Assembly (NCBI GenBank): GCA_035048495.1
Contig: CM068544.1
Coordinates: 15,618,138 to 15,682,137, forward strand
Direction of reading: 5' to 3'
Length of the DNA stretch: 64,000 bases
From: Euptelea pleiosperma
Taxonomy: Eukaryota; Streptophyta; Magnoliopsida; Ranunculales; Eupteleaceae
Under the pieces are notes generated by a model. It searched no databases. It was not told where the DNA came from and saw only the letters and a list, made by a program, of their open reading frames with translations. The translations under genes were made by a program, and so were the position numbers. Below, one piece after another: positions 44,546-57,467 of this stretch (the first letter of the stretch is position 1; each line of letters starts with the position of its first letter).

Positions 44546-47096
44546 GTTTTGATTTTGTTTTTGTATCTCTAAGGATTGTGGAACGGGCTTTGTGTTGAGA
44601 AGCTTAGAAGGCTTTGTGTTGAGAAGCTTATAAGGTTGATATCGCAGTGGCAAAAATGGCAGCAGCAGTACCAGGCATTGGCAAATCCAAAAGCACCCAT
44701 GGCGATTGAGATGGATTGCACGGTTGTCGTGGATGTGGCCGAAGGTTATGCTCCATTGGTTTCTCCCGAACAATAGTCCCAAGAGGCAGACGAACCCTTT
44801 TTGGGTTTATTGTCCGCCTCTGATCCAACGGCTCCCACCTCTTCCTCATCATCAAAACCACCACCACCCTTGAGATCTTGGATGCCGCCGCAACTCTCCC
44901 TCTAAGGTCAGTTTCATGCAATCCGTGAAGAATAGAAACGCTTCTGGTGGTTACTTTGTTAGCAGTTATTTTTGTGGGTTTCTTAGTGAAAATTTAGTCA
45001 TTTTCTTCTATTTTTTCTTGAATTCTTGCGATTGATCAGATTTATGGTCAAATTTTTCTAAGATGGAATTGTTTGTTTGTTGAGTTTCACAGTAAATATT
45101 GTTGATTTCGAAGACAATCATGTGGTTACTTTGTTAGTAGTTATTTTTGTGGGTTTCATAGTTTTTTTTTAGTAGTTATTTTTGTGGGTTTCGTAGTGAA
45201 ATTTTTGTCATTTTCTTCTGATTTTTGGTTGAATCCTTGCAATTGATCAGATTTATGGTCAAATTTTTCCCAGACGTGTGCGGGGTTTTGTGAAGCTAGG
45301 AAGGGAATCGAATTATTTGCAAATAAATAATATTGCTCAGTTTTTGTTTGGGCTGAAAATATCATGTATGCAGGGTTTTGGGATGATGTGGGGAGAATGA
45401 GATTATTTTCCAAATAAATGGTATTGCTACGCTGTAACTAGAAAGGCAAGATTTCTTGTTTTACTCTTTAGATTTAGGTGAAATGAGGGTATTACATTGC
45501 ATTTAGTCTTTCATGAAGTGCATCAACCAACGCCTAGAAAACACCCATATGCATTGTTTTGGGGTACTCAGGTCCAACACTTAGAAATCCAATCCTTAGA
45601 AACCACCAAGTAGGCTAATATTTACTCTGTTGGATGATTTTTCGCTCACATTTGCTCTATCTGGTGATATTTTGGATGATCGGTTGCTTAACGAGTGATT
45701 TTGCTCATTTCCTCTTTTTTATATCTTTCTTAGGCTCGGTATGGTGATCAATAAAAAAGTTTATTTTGAGGTACTCATATCCAACGACTATGAACCACCA
45801 ATCAGGTTTTTGATGCTTGATTCTTGGTTGATAGACCAAATTATCATGCTTGATGTGATGTCATGTGTTGGGTCCAGATTTAGGAACACTAATTGTTTGT
45901 TATTTTGTCTATGAGACGAATAGAACTGGGTTTTATGATTTCATTTGTGATTGTGCTTATTATGTATGGGAAAATCCAGTTCCCCAATGATGCTATTTTT
46001 TTCTTTGTTGTGCCGTTAATGGTGTACAATGGAATGCATCATGGGCCGAACCACATGTAGGCCAGACGTCATGCAAGTGAACCCATTCTGTGGGTTTGGC
46101 TATAGTTGACAGGAGGCATGGGGTATGGCATCATACATGGTCGAACATTGAAACTGTTTGGGTGGCCATGGATTGTGCCCTTGGTTAGTTGTATCCCCCC
46201 ATGAGACCTTATGCTTAGTTAGCTGTCCTGCTTGATGGGAGTGACTACCGTGTATTATTTATAAAATAATATCTTTCATATTTATGTAGATAATCATAGC
46301 GCTGGCTCACATGCAGAGGGTCATTACCCACTTTAGATGGGCCTCACCCCAAGAAATCTCCAAGATCATCCAATTTATAAATCTTTTTGGATTGGCTGTC
46401 TTTTTTGTGATCATAAAAAAATGGATGTGATTTATGTATGGTTGCAAATATCTTATCAGGTAGGTTTTGACTATATCTCCTACTAGATGTGGACGTAGAC
46501 CCAACAAGATCATTAACCAGGTGACAATGGTGTACTTCAACCCCATTAATCGGTTTCAGGTATGTTCGAATCATTCCCTTGCATTTTCAACTGTGGGAAC
46601 TTATCGACCCACTGAAATTAGATAGTTCTGAAATCAATATCAGCTTGATTAGTGATTTCCAACCGTCGAATTTTATACCACCAGGTTGTAATGCACACCT
46701 ATCAAGCTGATTTTTGGCTGATTGGTGAGTTTTAGCCATTGAATTTTATAGTTGGTTTTAACTGTTGGACTTTAATCTTTTAATGGGTTGATTTTGGGAA
46801 TTATTTTGGGGTAGTTTCTAACTGTCAGATTTTGAGGTACTCAGATCCAACGCACACCAATCAGGCTAATTTTTGGCCCATCCCTAGGTGGATTCGAGCA
46901 TTTTTTGTGGGTCTTCTCTTGGTTTTTTCCTACTTTCTACAATCTTATAATTGTTGGACAAGAGCAAATGTTGCTGAAGGTGCTCAGAATTTCTCAATGG
47001 TAACTTTTTTTTCCTTAACTTGATATTCTATTATCTAAATTCAATGTCATATTTTTTTAGCCATCCTCTTGGAGCAAAGTTTGAACTTGCCACTCC

Positions 47097-47417
47097 TTAA
47101 AAATGCGCCATGTGGCACACTCTTTCAGGCCCATTGACCATATGAAAGTTTAGCCATCCTCTTGGTGAACCTACACACACAATAAAAAATCAACCGAATT
47201 AGTGATTTCCAGACATTGGATATGGGGGCCTTTTCATCATAAACGCCATAAAGGGATCCATGACTGGATTTTTAGCCCATCATGAAAAAATGCTCGAATC
47301 CAATGGGTAGAAATCACCAATTAGACTAATTTTCGGGCTGTAGGTTCACAAGGGGTGGGGAAATATTCAGAGGGTTAATGGGCTCGAATTAGTGCCACGT
47401 GGTGAATTTTGGGGACC
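47097..47417. mobile_element. Palindromic MITE (GCCACGTGG family)
   Basis: TTAAAAATGCGCCATGTGGCA and an inverted TGCCACGTGGTGAATTTT bound it. AGGCCCATTGACC and GGTTAATGGGCTC face each other, then GTGATTTCCAGACATTGG and CCAATGGGTAGAAATCACC. It is related to 3006-3301. A weaker relative with similar motifs lies at about 46640-46890. Confidence 0.65.
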
Positions 47418-47987
47418 AGTCAACGATCAGTAAGGTGGTGATTTTTGGGGACCTACAGACCAAAATCACACATCCCTATATGGACCTACTAATTGGTGAT
47501 TTTTGTGGGAGCAAAATGGGTTGATTGATTTGATTGAATCTGTTAACATCTGCACTCATCTATATTCAGAGAAGTAAAATCAAACTCCGTGAATTCAGGT
47601 TGTTAGAAGCTACTACCTTCCAAATTTGGATGTGCCAAGATATGCTCAGATAGAAATTTAGGATGTATCAAAGCTTTGCTTGAAAATTTTAGGATGTATT
47701 GGAGTTTGATTGGAAATTTCAAGCACATCCAGATAGGATTTGAGTTTTCGACCAAGAGTTTTCTGCTTATGTATGTGATAAGCCTTTATTAGTTTATTTG
47801 TTTAGCAATTTTATTAATTTAAAATTCTCCTTTCTAGAAGTTCTTGATGTGTATCATTTAAATTTTTTATGATAGGTGTTAGCCATGTTTTTATCTCTGA
47901 GTCTGAAACTGACACAAACTTGGACTGACTCTGCTTGCCTAGCTTTTCATGCTTTTCATGTCTTTGATAGGTGTTTCAACTGTTCTT

Positions 47988-48010
47988 GGGGGGGGGGGGG
48001 GGGGGGGGGG
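47988..48010. repeat. Poly-G homopolymer, 23 nt
   Basis: A run of 23 G follows CAACTGTTCTT, close to the exon candidate at 47875-47970. The length is likely unreliable in sequencing. Confidence 0.9.
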
Positions 48011-48180
48011 TTTAAGGAGATAATTGTCTACTTAGAAAAGGTAATTTCAATCTGTAGAGGAAAATCTGACGTTTATCAACCCCCAATTGTTTTCTTAGTT
48101 ATGGATTAATTTCGTGCTCTTCGTACCATTAGTTTAGCTTGCTTGACTTTTTTTAACACTTCCTGAAGTGTTAGAGCAAG

Positions 48181-48314
48181 TCGGTGGATATTATTGGTCT
48201 TGGGGCTGGATCTGAACTAGAAAATAATCTCAAGTATGCAGGTGATGTTTGCCCATGGATGATTTTTGATAAAAATATTTTAAATGTGCTGCCTTATGTG
48301 CTGACCCCCGATTC
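48181..48314 (+). other. Exon candidate, unidentified protein
   Basis: Following AGAGCAAG, the frame reads SVDIIGLGAGSELENN, then YAGDVCPWMIFDKNILN and LPYVLTPD, open for 44 codons and ending at TTC|GTAAGTG, a consensus donor. The composition looks like a real protein segment. The next candidate exon near 48752 reads EKLQSGVKSKKTVVRLSRQ but is not in phase with this donor. I cannot name the gene. Confidence 0.35.
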
Positions 48315-50082
48315 GTAAGTGTTATCCTTTTCATTTCTCTATTTCAGATTCTCTTTTATGTATGAGAAATGTATATGCTCCCATTTGCATCATGTACAAT
48401 GCCACTTATTTCCATGTGTTGTGCATGTGGCCCATCAACTCATAAATCTAGACCATTTTCAATTTCTGGCTTGGCTTTTTTGTTAGGGTTCCTTAAGTTC
48501 TATGTGCATCCTCTTCTTGATCTACAAACGTAGCTACCAAGAATTTTGACATCACATCGGATGAATTTTATGTTGATTACATCAGAAATGCTCCTGTTTA
48601 TTTAAATTAGTTTAGTTCAAACATTTATACATCACCAAAAATTATATTATGGTGTGATACTTCTCATAAATGTTTCCATCTCCTTTTGCTTGAGCTCAAT
48701 CGTTGAAAAGATAAATTTTCATTGATGTTTCTGATTGTTTGTGTTTGTGCATGTAGTGGAAAAGTTACAATCTGGTGTTAAGTCTAAAAAGACGGTTGTC
48801 AGACTGAGCCGCCAAGGGTTGGACTTGAAGGAGTTAAAAAGAAGTTGAGAGATGAGAAAGGGAATGATGTGTTTTGGCAAGGTAAATGCTCCAGTAAGGT
48901 GTATGTCTCCAATCGATATGTACGCCTAACAACCCTCGCTTTGTATGTGCATTGGTTAGAAATTTTTTTACAAATTAAATTATAATATAAACTGCTAAGC
49001 GAACAAGAAAATCTAATGTTAGTAACGAAGTCATTAACGAAGCTTATTCAATGTTAGTAAGACATGATACATTTTACCATTTATACATCTATATTTGTTT
49101 TGAATTTAAAATAATCACATTGTATCTTGGTTTTCCGTATAGGTACATTTGTGTATCTTGAGTTTGCACAGTTCACTTCTTTAAAGGTGAGTCCATTTAA
49201 ATGGGTTCTCTTTGACTATGTAAACATCATCTTACACTATAAAATAGACACGAATGGCTTTGCCAAGAGAAATGAATGTCTTATGCTTAGCAACAAATGT
49301 AGATGCTTTTTTATTGGATAAACAATTTGAGAAAATGAAGTAAACTTTAATTTAATTGCTAATGCAAGGGGTTTGAGTGCCAAAGGCACCCAAATTTATT
49401 TGCAAACGTTTGTTGGGGAGTGTCGTGGGCACGAGTCATCCCCTAGTAATGAAAATCTTATTTATTAAATGCTACACCACTTCTTCTTCTTATCACCCTT
49501 GATCAATGAATCCCAGTTCTTCTTGGCCAATTACAGAGAAAGAGAAATAAATAAAAAATTAATAGATGGAGAGAGAGAGAGAGAGATGGAGTGAGAGAGA
49601 GCTCCAGGCACCCAAATGAGAGAGTAGGGGTGCTTTTTTATAGGCCAAGTGAGGTGGTACGAAAATAAGGAAACATGAAAATTATTCCTAAAAAATATTA
49701 TGGCAAAAAGGAAGGGGATTAATGACAAAGGAAAAGAAGGTAAGAGAATAAATGGAGAATAAAAGAAGAATAATAAATTTAAGGAAAGAAAATAAGGGGA
49801 GATTGTACCACATACAATGAGAATTGTTGAGAAAAAGTTGGGAGGAGAGAGAAAAGATTCTCTCATAAATGTGATCTTTGGCATTATAACTTTGCCCCTC
49901 TCTTTTGGATTAGTTACACTCTCATGCCCTTGTCTTAATTAAATACCTCATACCCGATGTCTACCCTTGATCTTGATCAAGCTGATGATGACTTTGATTG
50001 GGCTTGATCTCTTGTGATCGTGGACTTGATGCGTTCCTTACTTTGACATTTTGTCTTCAATTGGGCCCTTATGTGGTGATTG

Positions 50083-52730
50083 TGATATTCGCTTAAAAGT
50101 GAGTATTTTCCACTGTTATCTTCTAAGCGTTATCACACTCTCCTACGTAAAAGTGTTCTAATTATCTACTTTTCTACATAAGAGTCTCTTCTGTTTTGTA
50201 GAACACACTTTTCTGGACGAAATGGTATATTTGCATGCATTAAACACATTTTCGGAAGTCTAGGTATGAAGACGTTATGATCAAATCTCATTACGTGCTC
50301 TTCTTTTGCAGGAAACTCGATCGGGCTATTCTCAAGACTTGCGGGCCAAAATAGATCATGAAAGCCCATTATCAAAGCTTAAAGAGCCCACAGGTTATGA
50401 CTAGAAGATATGGGCCAAATATGGGCTGAATAAGAGGACCGAAGAGCGGGCCCAAAGAATGAAGAGAACGGGAGAGCCAATGACCAAGAGACGGACCAAA
50501 GCATTTAAAGAAGCATGAATCAACAAGAAATGATGGTCTACTCTACTAGTGAAGCGTGAGGAGGGACACAGTGAAGACCAGGGTTCCAGACCCTCTACCA
50601 GTGCTTTTCTCTCCATTTTTCTCTCTCATCTCCCCTAATTCTCTCTCCTAGCTCTAATCAACTCTCTCTCCTTAACCTATCACCATCATCCATCAAATCC
50701 ACCGTTCGATCACCATCCGATCTACCATCTGACCATCCGATTATTCATCCCTAACATCTGATCAATCGGTCGATCATCCGATCTATCGAGTGAGCTCCCT
50801 ATCTCATCATCCAACAACTTACAATCATTTTACGTTCATCGGAGGGCCCTCATCACTTAGCCCTGATTCAAAACCCTGAAAGCATGTTTGATTATTTCAA
50901 AAGACAGGGCTTTTAAGAAAAATGCATTTTTTTTCACTTGGTGACCAAACGCACCCTAAGAAAAATGATAAAAAAATGTATAATTTTCAAATTAGAAACC
51001 GTGAGTTTCTAAGGGAGAAACCCACGGTTTCTCTCTTTAAAAGCTCTCATGGAAACCCTAGGGGTTTGTTCTCTCCCCCCCTCTTCTCCCTTTTCTTCTT
51101 CCTTCATCTTCCTCCTTTCTTTTCCGGCAACTCCGGCCGGCGAGCTGGTGGCACTCCTCCTCTTCCTCCTCCTTCTTCTTCTTCTTCTTCTTCTTTGGTT
51201 CTGCCATTAGAACAAAGCAACGGTCTGCAAGAAAGCAGACCGTCACTACCACCTCCAAGGATAAGTCCGACAACCATTGGAGGTGGTCCGCCTCTTTCCA
51301 CAGTTGCCCACCACCATCCACCATTAACGCCGGCAAGAGGTAAGGTTTCTTCTCTTTTTTCCTTCTTCTTTTCCTCCTCCTTCTTCTTCTTCTTTTTCTC
51401 CTCTCGTGGTTCTTCTTGCTACTACGCCTGTGAGCAACACCACAACCTACCGCCCCTGTTGCATAATCCACATGCTGGACCGCCCCTCTCTTCTTTCCTA
51501 AACCCCTATCCCCAACTGGTGTTTCTTTCTTCTTTCCCTCCTTCTTCTTCTTCTTTTTCTTCTTCTTCTTCTTCTTCTTCTTCTTCTTCTTCTTCTTCTT
51601 CTTCATCATCTCTTTTGCTCGTCGGAGTTGCAGGTCTGCAACTCCGGCCACTTGCAACTCCAGTTGTTGCTCGGGTTCTCTCCACCTCTCTTCTCCAACC
51701 GCTTGAGCAAACCTGCTACCACCTCAACTCGCCACCGTCTATTTGTAGGGCCACAGCCCTTGCTATCGTCTTCACCATCGCCTCCCCTCACCGGAGTTGC
51801 ACACCTCTACTTAAAGTCAGTCAGATTTCCCTTCGCTTATCTCACTAGGACTGGTTCACTCCGCCTCCTTCAATCACCAACACACAGGTGTGCGCCTTCA
51901 CACCAGGCTAGATCTCCTCCATCTTCTCAAATCGTCCAACGACCACGTGCTCCACAAGAGGGACGCTTCCCTCTTCCTTCAAAGTCTCCTTGAAGAACTG
52001 CCACCTGCTATTTCCTCCATCCTTAGTTTGCTGTGTGCTGCACCCATTGCAACACCAGCAACAACATCATCAAACCGACTCCATCTTCACTTCACGTGAG
52101 CACCCCACCAATTCCTTCATCAAGCAAATCACCACCACTCTTGGCCAGAGCACCATGCCTTAACTTTGGGTCGACTCACTAGCTGAACCTCATCTCCATC
52201 ATGCACACTCCGGGTAGGTCTTCATTGGTAAGTTCCTCGTGGTAAGGTTTATCTATCTTCATTCTCTTCTTTCTCTCTTTCTAAAATTTCCTCTTCTCTT
52301 TCTCTCTCACCTTTTATCTCTCTAGGGAGCATCTTCTCTCTCTAGAGACATCTTTCTCTCTCTTCTTTTCATTCAATTTTCTCTCTAGGAATCATCCTAT
52401 CTATCTATTTCTCCATTTTTCAATCTCTAAAAATTTTTCTTTTAATCATGCTTTCTGGATTAGTTTATCTTTGTTTGATTTTTTTCTATTGTAAGAACAT
52501 GTTCGATTGAATGAAGTTGATTTGAATAAAGTTGCGTGCATTCGCTGCAAGTTTTTCTGTCATTTTATGTGTTCTTTATTGTGCTAATCTGGCTAATCCC
52601 TAGTGCGGATCGACATCCGACACGAATCCCTATACAGAATCTCTGAATTTTACAGGATAATGGGATAATATTACAAATGTGTTGAAATTATGGTTTCCGT
52701 AATCAACGACGAGGAAAAACCCTACTTTCA
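50083..52730 (+). mobile_element. Solo LTR of the Athila-like family, copy 3
   Basis: It starts TGATATTCGCTTAAAAGTG and ends CCCTACTTTCA, with the exact duplication GATTG on both sides (50078-50082 and 52731-52735). It splits the 3' LTR of the minus-strand Athila-like element. It contains CTT microsatellites (51174-51194 and 51543-51605) and a CGGAGTTGCAG palindrome (51623-51646). The large proline/serine-rich open frame at 50922-51848 is a low-complexity artefact. Confidence 0.9.
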
Positions 52731-52994
52731 GATTGTCCTCCTCAGGCCTTGTTCTCATTGATCTAGATCTCATCGGGATACTTGGTCTTAATCATGATGA
52801 TGATCATTAATGTTGATGGATGTGATCTAGGCTTCTTGATGGCCTATGGATCTCGAGAATTAGGCCAAAAGTGGTCCTACAAGAGAAAATACACATCATT
52901 AGAATCTTAATCAGAATGACTCTGTATGTAAGTCACTAGGACTCGATAATGCCTATTTTAAAGATGATAATTATACACTTTTAAGCAATTATCA

Positions 52995-53006
52995 CACCCC
53001 CAAACC
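52995..53006 (-). other. Polypurine tract of the Athila-like element
   Basis: On the minus strand GGTTTGGGGGTG lies directly before the LTR start TGATAATTGC. The upstream phrase GGGACTAGCAAAATGCTGG is typical of plant Athila/Tat elements before their 3' LTR. Confidence 0.8.
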
Positions 53007-53493
53007 AGCATTTTGCTAGTCCCAAGCAAAACTAAAACTAAAAACTGAAAAACAAGGAAATCCTAAGTCACTTTCGCAGGCATCGCGATTGCACTTAGTA
53101 TGTGCAACAATCCGTTTAACCCCTAGGTTACCCCTAGTGGACGAGTGTTGTCTCGTAGGGTTTGCAATAAATATACCCACAAAATTCAAGATCTTCAAGA
53201 GGTAGTGTCCTTGATTGGTCAAGTCACCTTTAGATCATAAGATCCCAGCATTTAAGGCATAAGATTTGAAACTTATTTTTCACCTTTAAATTCTGGTTAT
53301 TGTTAGTAATTAAGATGAGTTCTACTCACTATTCTCCTTTTAGAAAATTTTCAGAAAAAATCTTAAAATTGAGTGCACAGTGTATTCTGGCTAGGCACAA
53401 ATAGGGTTTGGTCTTCCTACAATATTGATAACCCCAATAAGTACCTAGAAATGTTCGGTTTTGCCAAGTTTACTGATTCAAAACGAAGCTGGT

Positions 53494-54469
53494 TGATATT
53501 CGCTCAAAAGTGCTTATTTTAAGCAATTATCCTTTTAGCGTTATTGCATTCTCCTACGTAAAATGCTCTAGTTATCTACTTTTCTATGTAATAGTCTCTT
53601 CTGTTGCGTAGAACACACTTTTCTGGACGAAATGGTATATTTGCATGCATTAAACACATTTTTGGAAGTCTAAATATTAAGCCGTTCTGATAAAGTCTCA
53701 TTATGCGCTTCTTCTGTCGCAGGAAACCCCGATGGGACGATTCTCAAGACTTGTGGGCCCAAATCGATCATGAAAGCCCATTATCAAAGCTTAAAGAGCC
53801 CACATGCTATGACTAGAAGATATGGGCCAAATATGGGCTGAATAAGAGGACCAAAAAGCCGGCCCAAAGAACGAAGAGAGCAGGAGAGCCAATGACCAAG
53901 AGACGGACCAAAGCGTTTAAAGCCACATGAGTCAGCAAAGAATGATAGTCGACTCTACTGGAGAAGCGTGAGGATGGTCACAGTGAAGACCAGGGTTCCA
54001 GATCCTCCGCCAGTGCTCTTCTCTCTATTTTTTGATACTTTCTCTCTCATCTCTCCTTATTCTCTCTCTCTCTTCATCTCTCGGTCCTCGAATCTACTGA
54101 CCTAACCCCAGAACTCCTGCCCATCGGCTCTATCTCATCTCCCTTAGCTTTCTGACCGTTGGATCTTCCATCGGACCATTGGATCTTCAATCGGACCGTT
54201 GGACTCTCTAGATCCGTCGATCTACCAATCTGGGTCCCAATCAAGTCACCATCCATCCGATCGCCATCAGACTGTCTGTCACATCATCTTATGAGACAAT
54301 GGACATCATAAATCCATATGGGCCAGTAGCCGGGCCCATCATCATCGACCCGCTGTCCGACTAGTTAGTGGACCCCGTGAATTTCCAAAGAATTTTAATT
54401 AAATTTCAAAAAAATGGGGGGTCCACTAATTGGGGAGATTCCCCATAGAAAAGTAGATTTTTACTTAAA

Positions 54470-54523
<54 letters not shown>

Positions 54524-56482
54524 TTTTTATTTTCAAAAATACCCTATTTCCATTAAAGGAAATAGGGAGATAAAGAGGAGGGAGAAGGGTTCGTTCGAAC
54601 CCTAATCCCCCTCCAATCCCCTCCAATCTTCTCCTCTCCTTCCCCCTATCCTTTCCCTTCTTCCCCGCGATTTCCTTCTCCTCTTCTTCCTCATTTCTTC
54701 TTCGTCTCCTTCACCATTCTTCGCCGGAGTTGCAGGTTTGCAACTCCGGCCGTCCTTCTTCCTTCTTCTCTTCCTTCTCTTCTTTCCTCTTCCTCTCTTC
54801 CCTTTCTTCTTTCTTCTTCTCCTTCTCGTCTTCTTCTCCTTCTTATTTTCTTTTATTGTCGGAGTTGCAGGTCTGCAACTCCGGCGGACTGGTTCAGCAA
54901 AGGACCTCCTTGGGTTGCAACACGTCCAACACCGTTTGGACCCTACGCTGCCCACCTCTCTACCTTTTTCTTTCTCATAACAGCGCCTCTAGCGCCAACA
55001 ACTCTGGCAGAAACTCACGGTTGTGCATCACTGCCCTCCTCCCTTTCTCTCCTCCATCCACGGTGCTGTTGCAGCAAGGACCGTGTGCTGCACCATCGCC
55101 CTAGCAGTCCATCCTCTCCCCTTGCATTCAACGGTCCCAAAAAAAAGAAAAAAAAGAAAAATATACTTTCAAGATCACCGGAGTTGCAACCTGCAACTCC
55201 GGTGAGCACCATTATCACCGGTGACCCACATCCAGCAGCTCCATCCGCCCTCTCCACCAGCCGTTCCACTCTTTCACGGTGTTGCCCTGCTCAACCACCT
55301 TGGTCTGCTCCTCCATGTCTCTTTTATCAGAGAACCAGCGCTTCTTTGCTGCTGGTGTGATCGCCTGCTTCTCCTTCTTCCAGTACCGCCACCACCGGAG
55401 CAATACTGTCTTCTTCCACCGTCTGCTACACAACAGCACCGGCGTTCTCCTCCTCCTCTAGCCGTACAACTGTGCTGCCCTTCTCCTCTTCACGCTCTCC
55501 ACTACTGTGAGAAACTGTGGTTCAGCCAAGCAATCACTTGCTGTCCGAACCGTTGATCAGTAGGTCCTGTGCACACACCACCGTCCATCGTTAACACCAG
55601 CGACTGATCCACGAGCAACACATCTCACCGGACACCAACCTCCTCCATCTCCACACACGACTTCACTAGCAGCGCTTCGAGCCCCACACAGATCACCAAC
55701 AAAGTCATTGTTTTACATCTTCATCCCGATCAAAACCCTTGTTGGTTCAGGCCTGCTATGCATCACTGTGGCCCTCTGCATTCCACAGCCATGAGACCTC
55801 TTTCTCCAACCGGTAGGTGCACCCTCCCCGATCAGTTATCTCTCCTTGCAGTCTTCTCCACCATGCTTGCATCATCATCAAGATCTCATCAAATCAGGGC
55901 CGATCCATCTTGGTAAGGCCGAAAGGTAAGTGTAATGCCATGTCTCTCTCCTCTTCTTTCAATATTTCTCACTTTCTCTCTCCTCCCTTAGTTTCTCTCT
56001 CTAGTTCTCTCTAGCATTCTCTCTCCTTCGTCTCTTTCTCTCTCTAGAAATCTCATTCTCTTCCTTTTTCTCTCTCATCTATTTTAGTGTTTTTTTTATT
56101 GCTTTCCAGTTGATTAATTGTTTTATCATAGTTTAAGATTTATCTAAGCATTGTAATGAATTTTAATGTTATGAAAGTTCTTCGGAGTTATTTGGATATT
56201 TCGCCTCTTTTTCATTAATATTGTAGTTCATGGTTTGCAGCAGTCAACTCAAAAGAATGTTTTCAATCCCTAACTCTCCACCACTTTCACCTCTCCATAG
56301 TTCTGATAAAAATTCGTCATTTTATGTTCTTGGTTGCACGAACTAACCCCGAGTGCGGATCGACATCCGACATGAGCCACTATGCAAAATTGCTCATTTT
56401 ACAGGTTAAATGTCTTGGATAATTACAAATTTGTTGAGATTAGGGTTTCAGTAACCAACGACGCGGAAAAACCCTACTTTCA
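53494..56482 (+). mobile_element. Solo LTR of the Athila-like family, copy 4
   Basis: It has the same ends as copy 1, with CTGGT (53489-53493) and CTAGT (56483-56487) as a duplication with one difference. It is closest to copy 1 over the first 700 bp (for example CATCGGCTCTATCTCATCTC) but has a different central part. It holds an AT dinucleotide run (54479-54515) and three GC-rich palindromes. Confidence 0.88.
54479..54515. repeat. (TA)n microsatellite
   Basis: About 18 TA units lie between an A-run and a T-run, within solo LTR copy 4. The homologous place in copy 1 (about 16859-16877) has only the A-run, so the TA expansion is specific to this copy. Confidence 0.9.
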
Positions 56483-57467
56483 CTAGTTGTCCAGATTAAC
56501 GAGTGGTTTTTGGATATTCGCCTTAATACCTCATGGGCTTTATCTGCGATATTCTAGTTCACTCGTTATTCGAATGCCACGACGGCTTTCACCTTCTTGT
56601 GTTTTTGGTCAGAATAACAGACCAATTTTTGTGTAGTTCTTTTCTTGATGTTACTTCAATTTTTCTATTTTCCATAGATGTAGACTATAACTTTTCATAG
56701 CATTGACGCGAAATTGCACCTGAACCTCTAGGGAGCATACCCAAGCCCAAGCCAACTCAACTTCCTGTGCTAAAGACCTCAACAATTTGGTAGCCCTTTT
56801 TCGTGCATCTGGTCTAATCCACTAGTTCCTTTTATCTTCATCTTCATCTTTTTTTTTTTTTTGAAAGTGAACCAGTAGACAAGCCAGTCATGGTTCATTA
56901 GGCTTGGTGTTCCCTTACACTCTAGGCAGTCACAGAATCAACAACTAAAGTATTGGACCTAGACCTATATGTGTGAGCCAGATGTGAGTGAAGTTTTTCT
57001 TTTTTGTAAATCGGCTAAAAAGAGAGTAATAACCTGAACTCAAATTGGCATCTCAATTCTACCTTCCTTTTGTAGTTTATTTTTAGTTTCTCACTTAGTG
57101 CCTTTTCTTCTGGAATGCTATAGTCTTTAGGTATACAATGACACTCTAAGAGAACCCCCTCTTTTTGTTCTTTTTTTTTTAATAAGATATAAATTACAAA
57201 AATGACACATTAAAAAAAGGTTTTATCCCTCACCCCCAAACCTAAACTAAACATTGTCCTCAATGTTGAAAAATAAACATGTATGGACAGATTGTTATAG
57301 CAAGAAAGAGAGGGACATTGGAACTTATTACCTCTATTGATGTGGCAATGGAATAATTGCAGACCCTGTGAAAGAAAGTAAGAACAATGATAGAGTAATA
57401 GGGTAGTATACTACAATGACTCCATGAAAGCTGGGTTGCCTCCTAGTAAGCGCTAAGTTTAACGTCG
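56483..57467. other. 3' non-coding region of the Athila-like element
   Basis: No ORF is supported. Near 57427-57460 the minus strand has AACTTAGCGCTTACTAGGAG followed by GCAACCCAGC, a conserved phrase just after integrase in Athila-type elements. A 14-nt T-run lies at about 56850-56863. Confidence 0.6.

Larger units (their letters stand above)
44184..49320 (+). pseudogene. Gene-like region with scattered exon candidates, unidentified
   Basis: A CT-rich, leader-like stretch (44280-44400) is followed by a frame from 44576 that reads QWQKWQQQYQALANPKAP and on to one internal TAG (44774-44776), then continues with SASDPTAPTSSSSSKPPPP to a second stop near 44904. Further exon-like pieces are 47875-47970 (ending GATAG|GTGTTT), 48181-48314 and about 48752-48850. 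Intron-like T-rich DNA separates them. I could not join them into one open frame, and I do not recognise the protein. The region also has local duplications and a few MITEs. It may be a decayed gene or a poorly resolved live one with a frameshift at the poly-G. Confidence 0.3.

Noticed and set aside
50922..51848. 308-codon plus-strand ORF and its Lys/Glu-rich minus-strand shadow
   Set aside because: Low-complexity microsatellite translation within solo LTR copy 3. The same block in copy 1 has shifted frames.
54602..55556. Several Arg/Lys- or Ser/Phe-rich ORFs
   Set aside because: They lie in the CT-rich centre of solo LTR copy 4 and show no conservation with the other copies.
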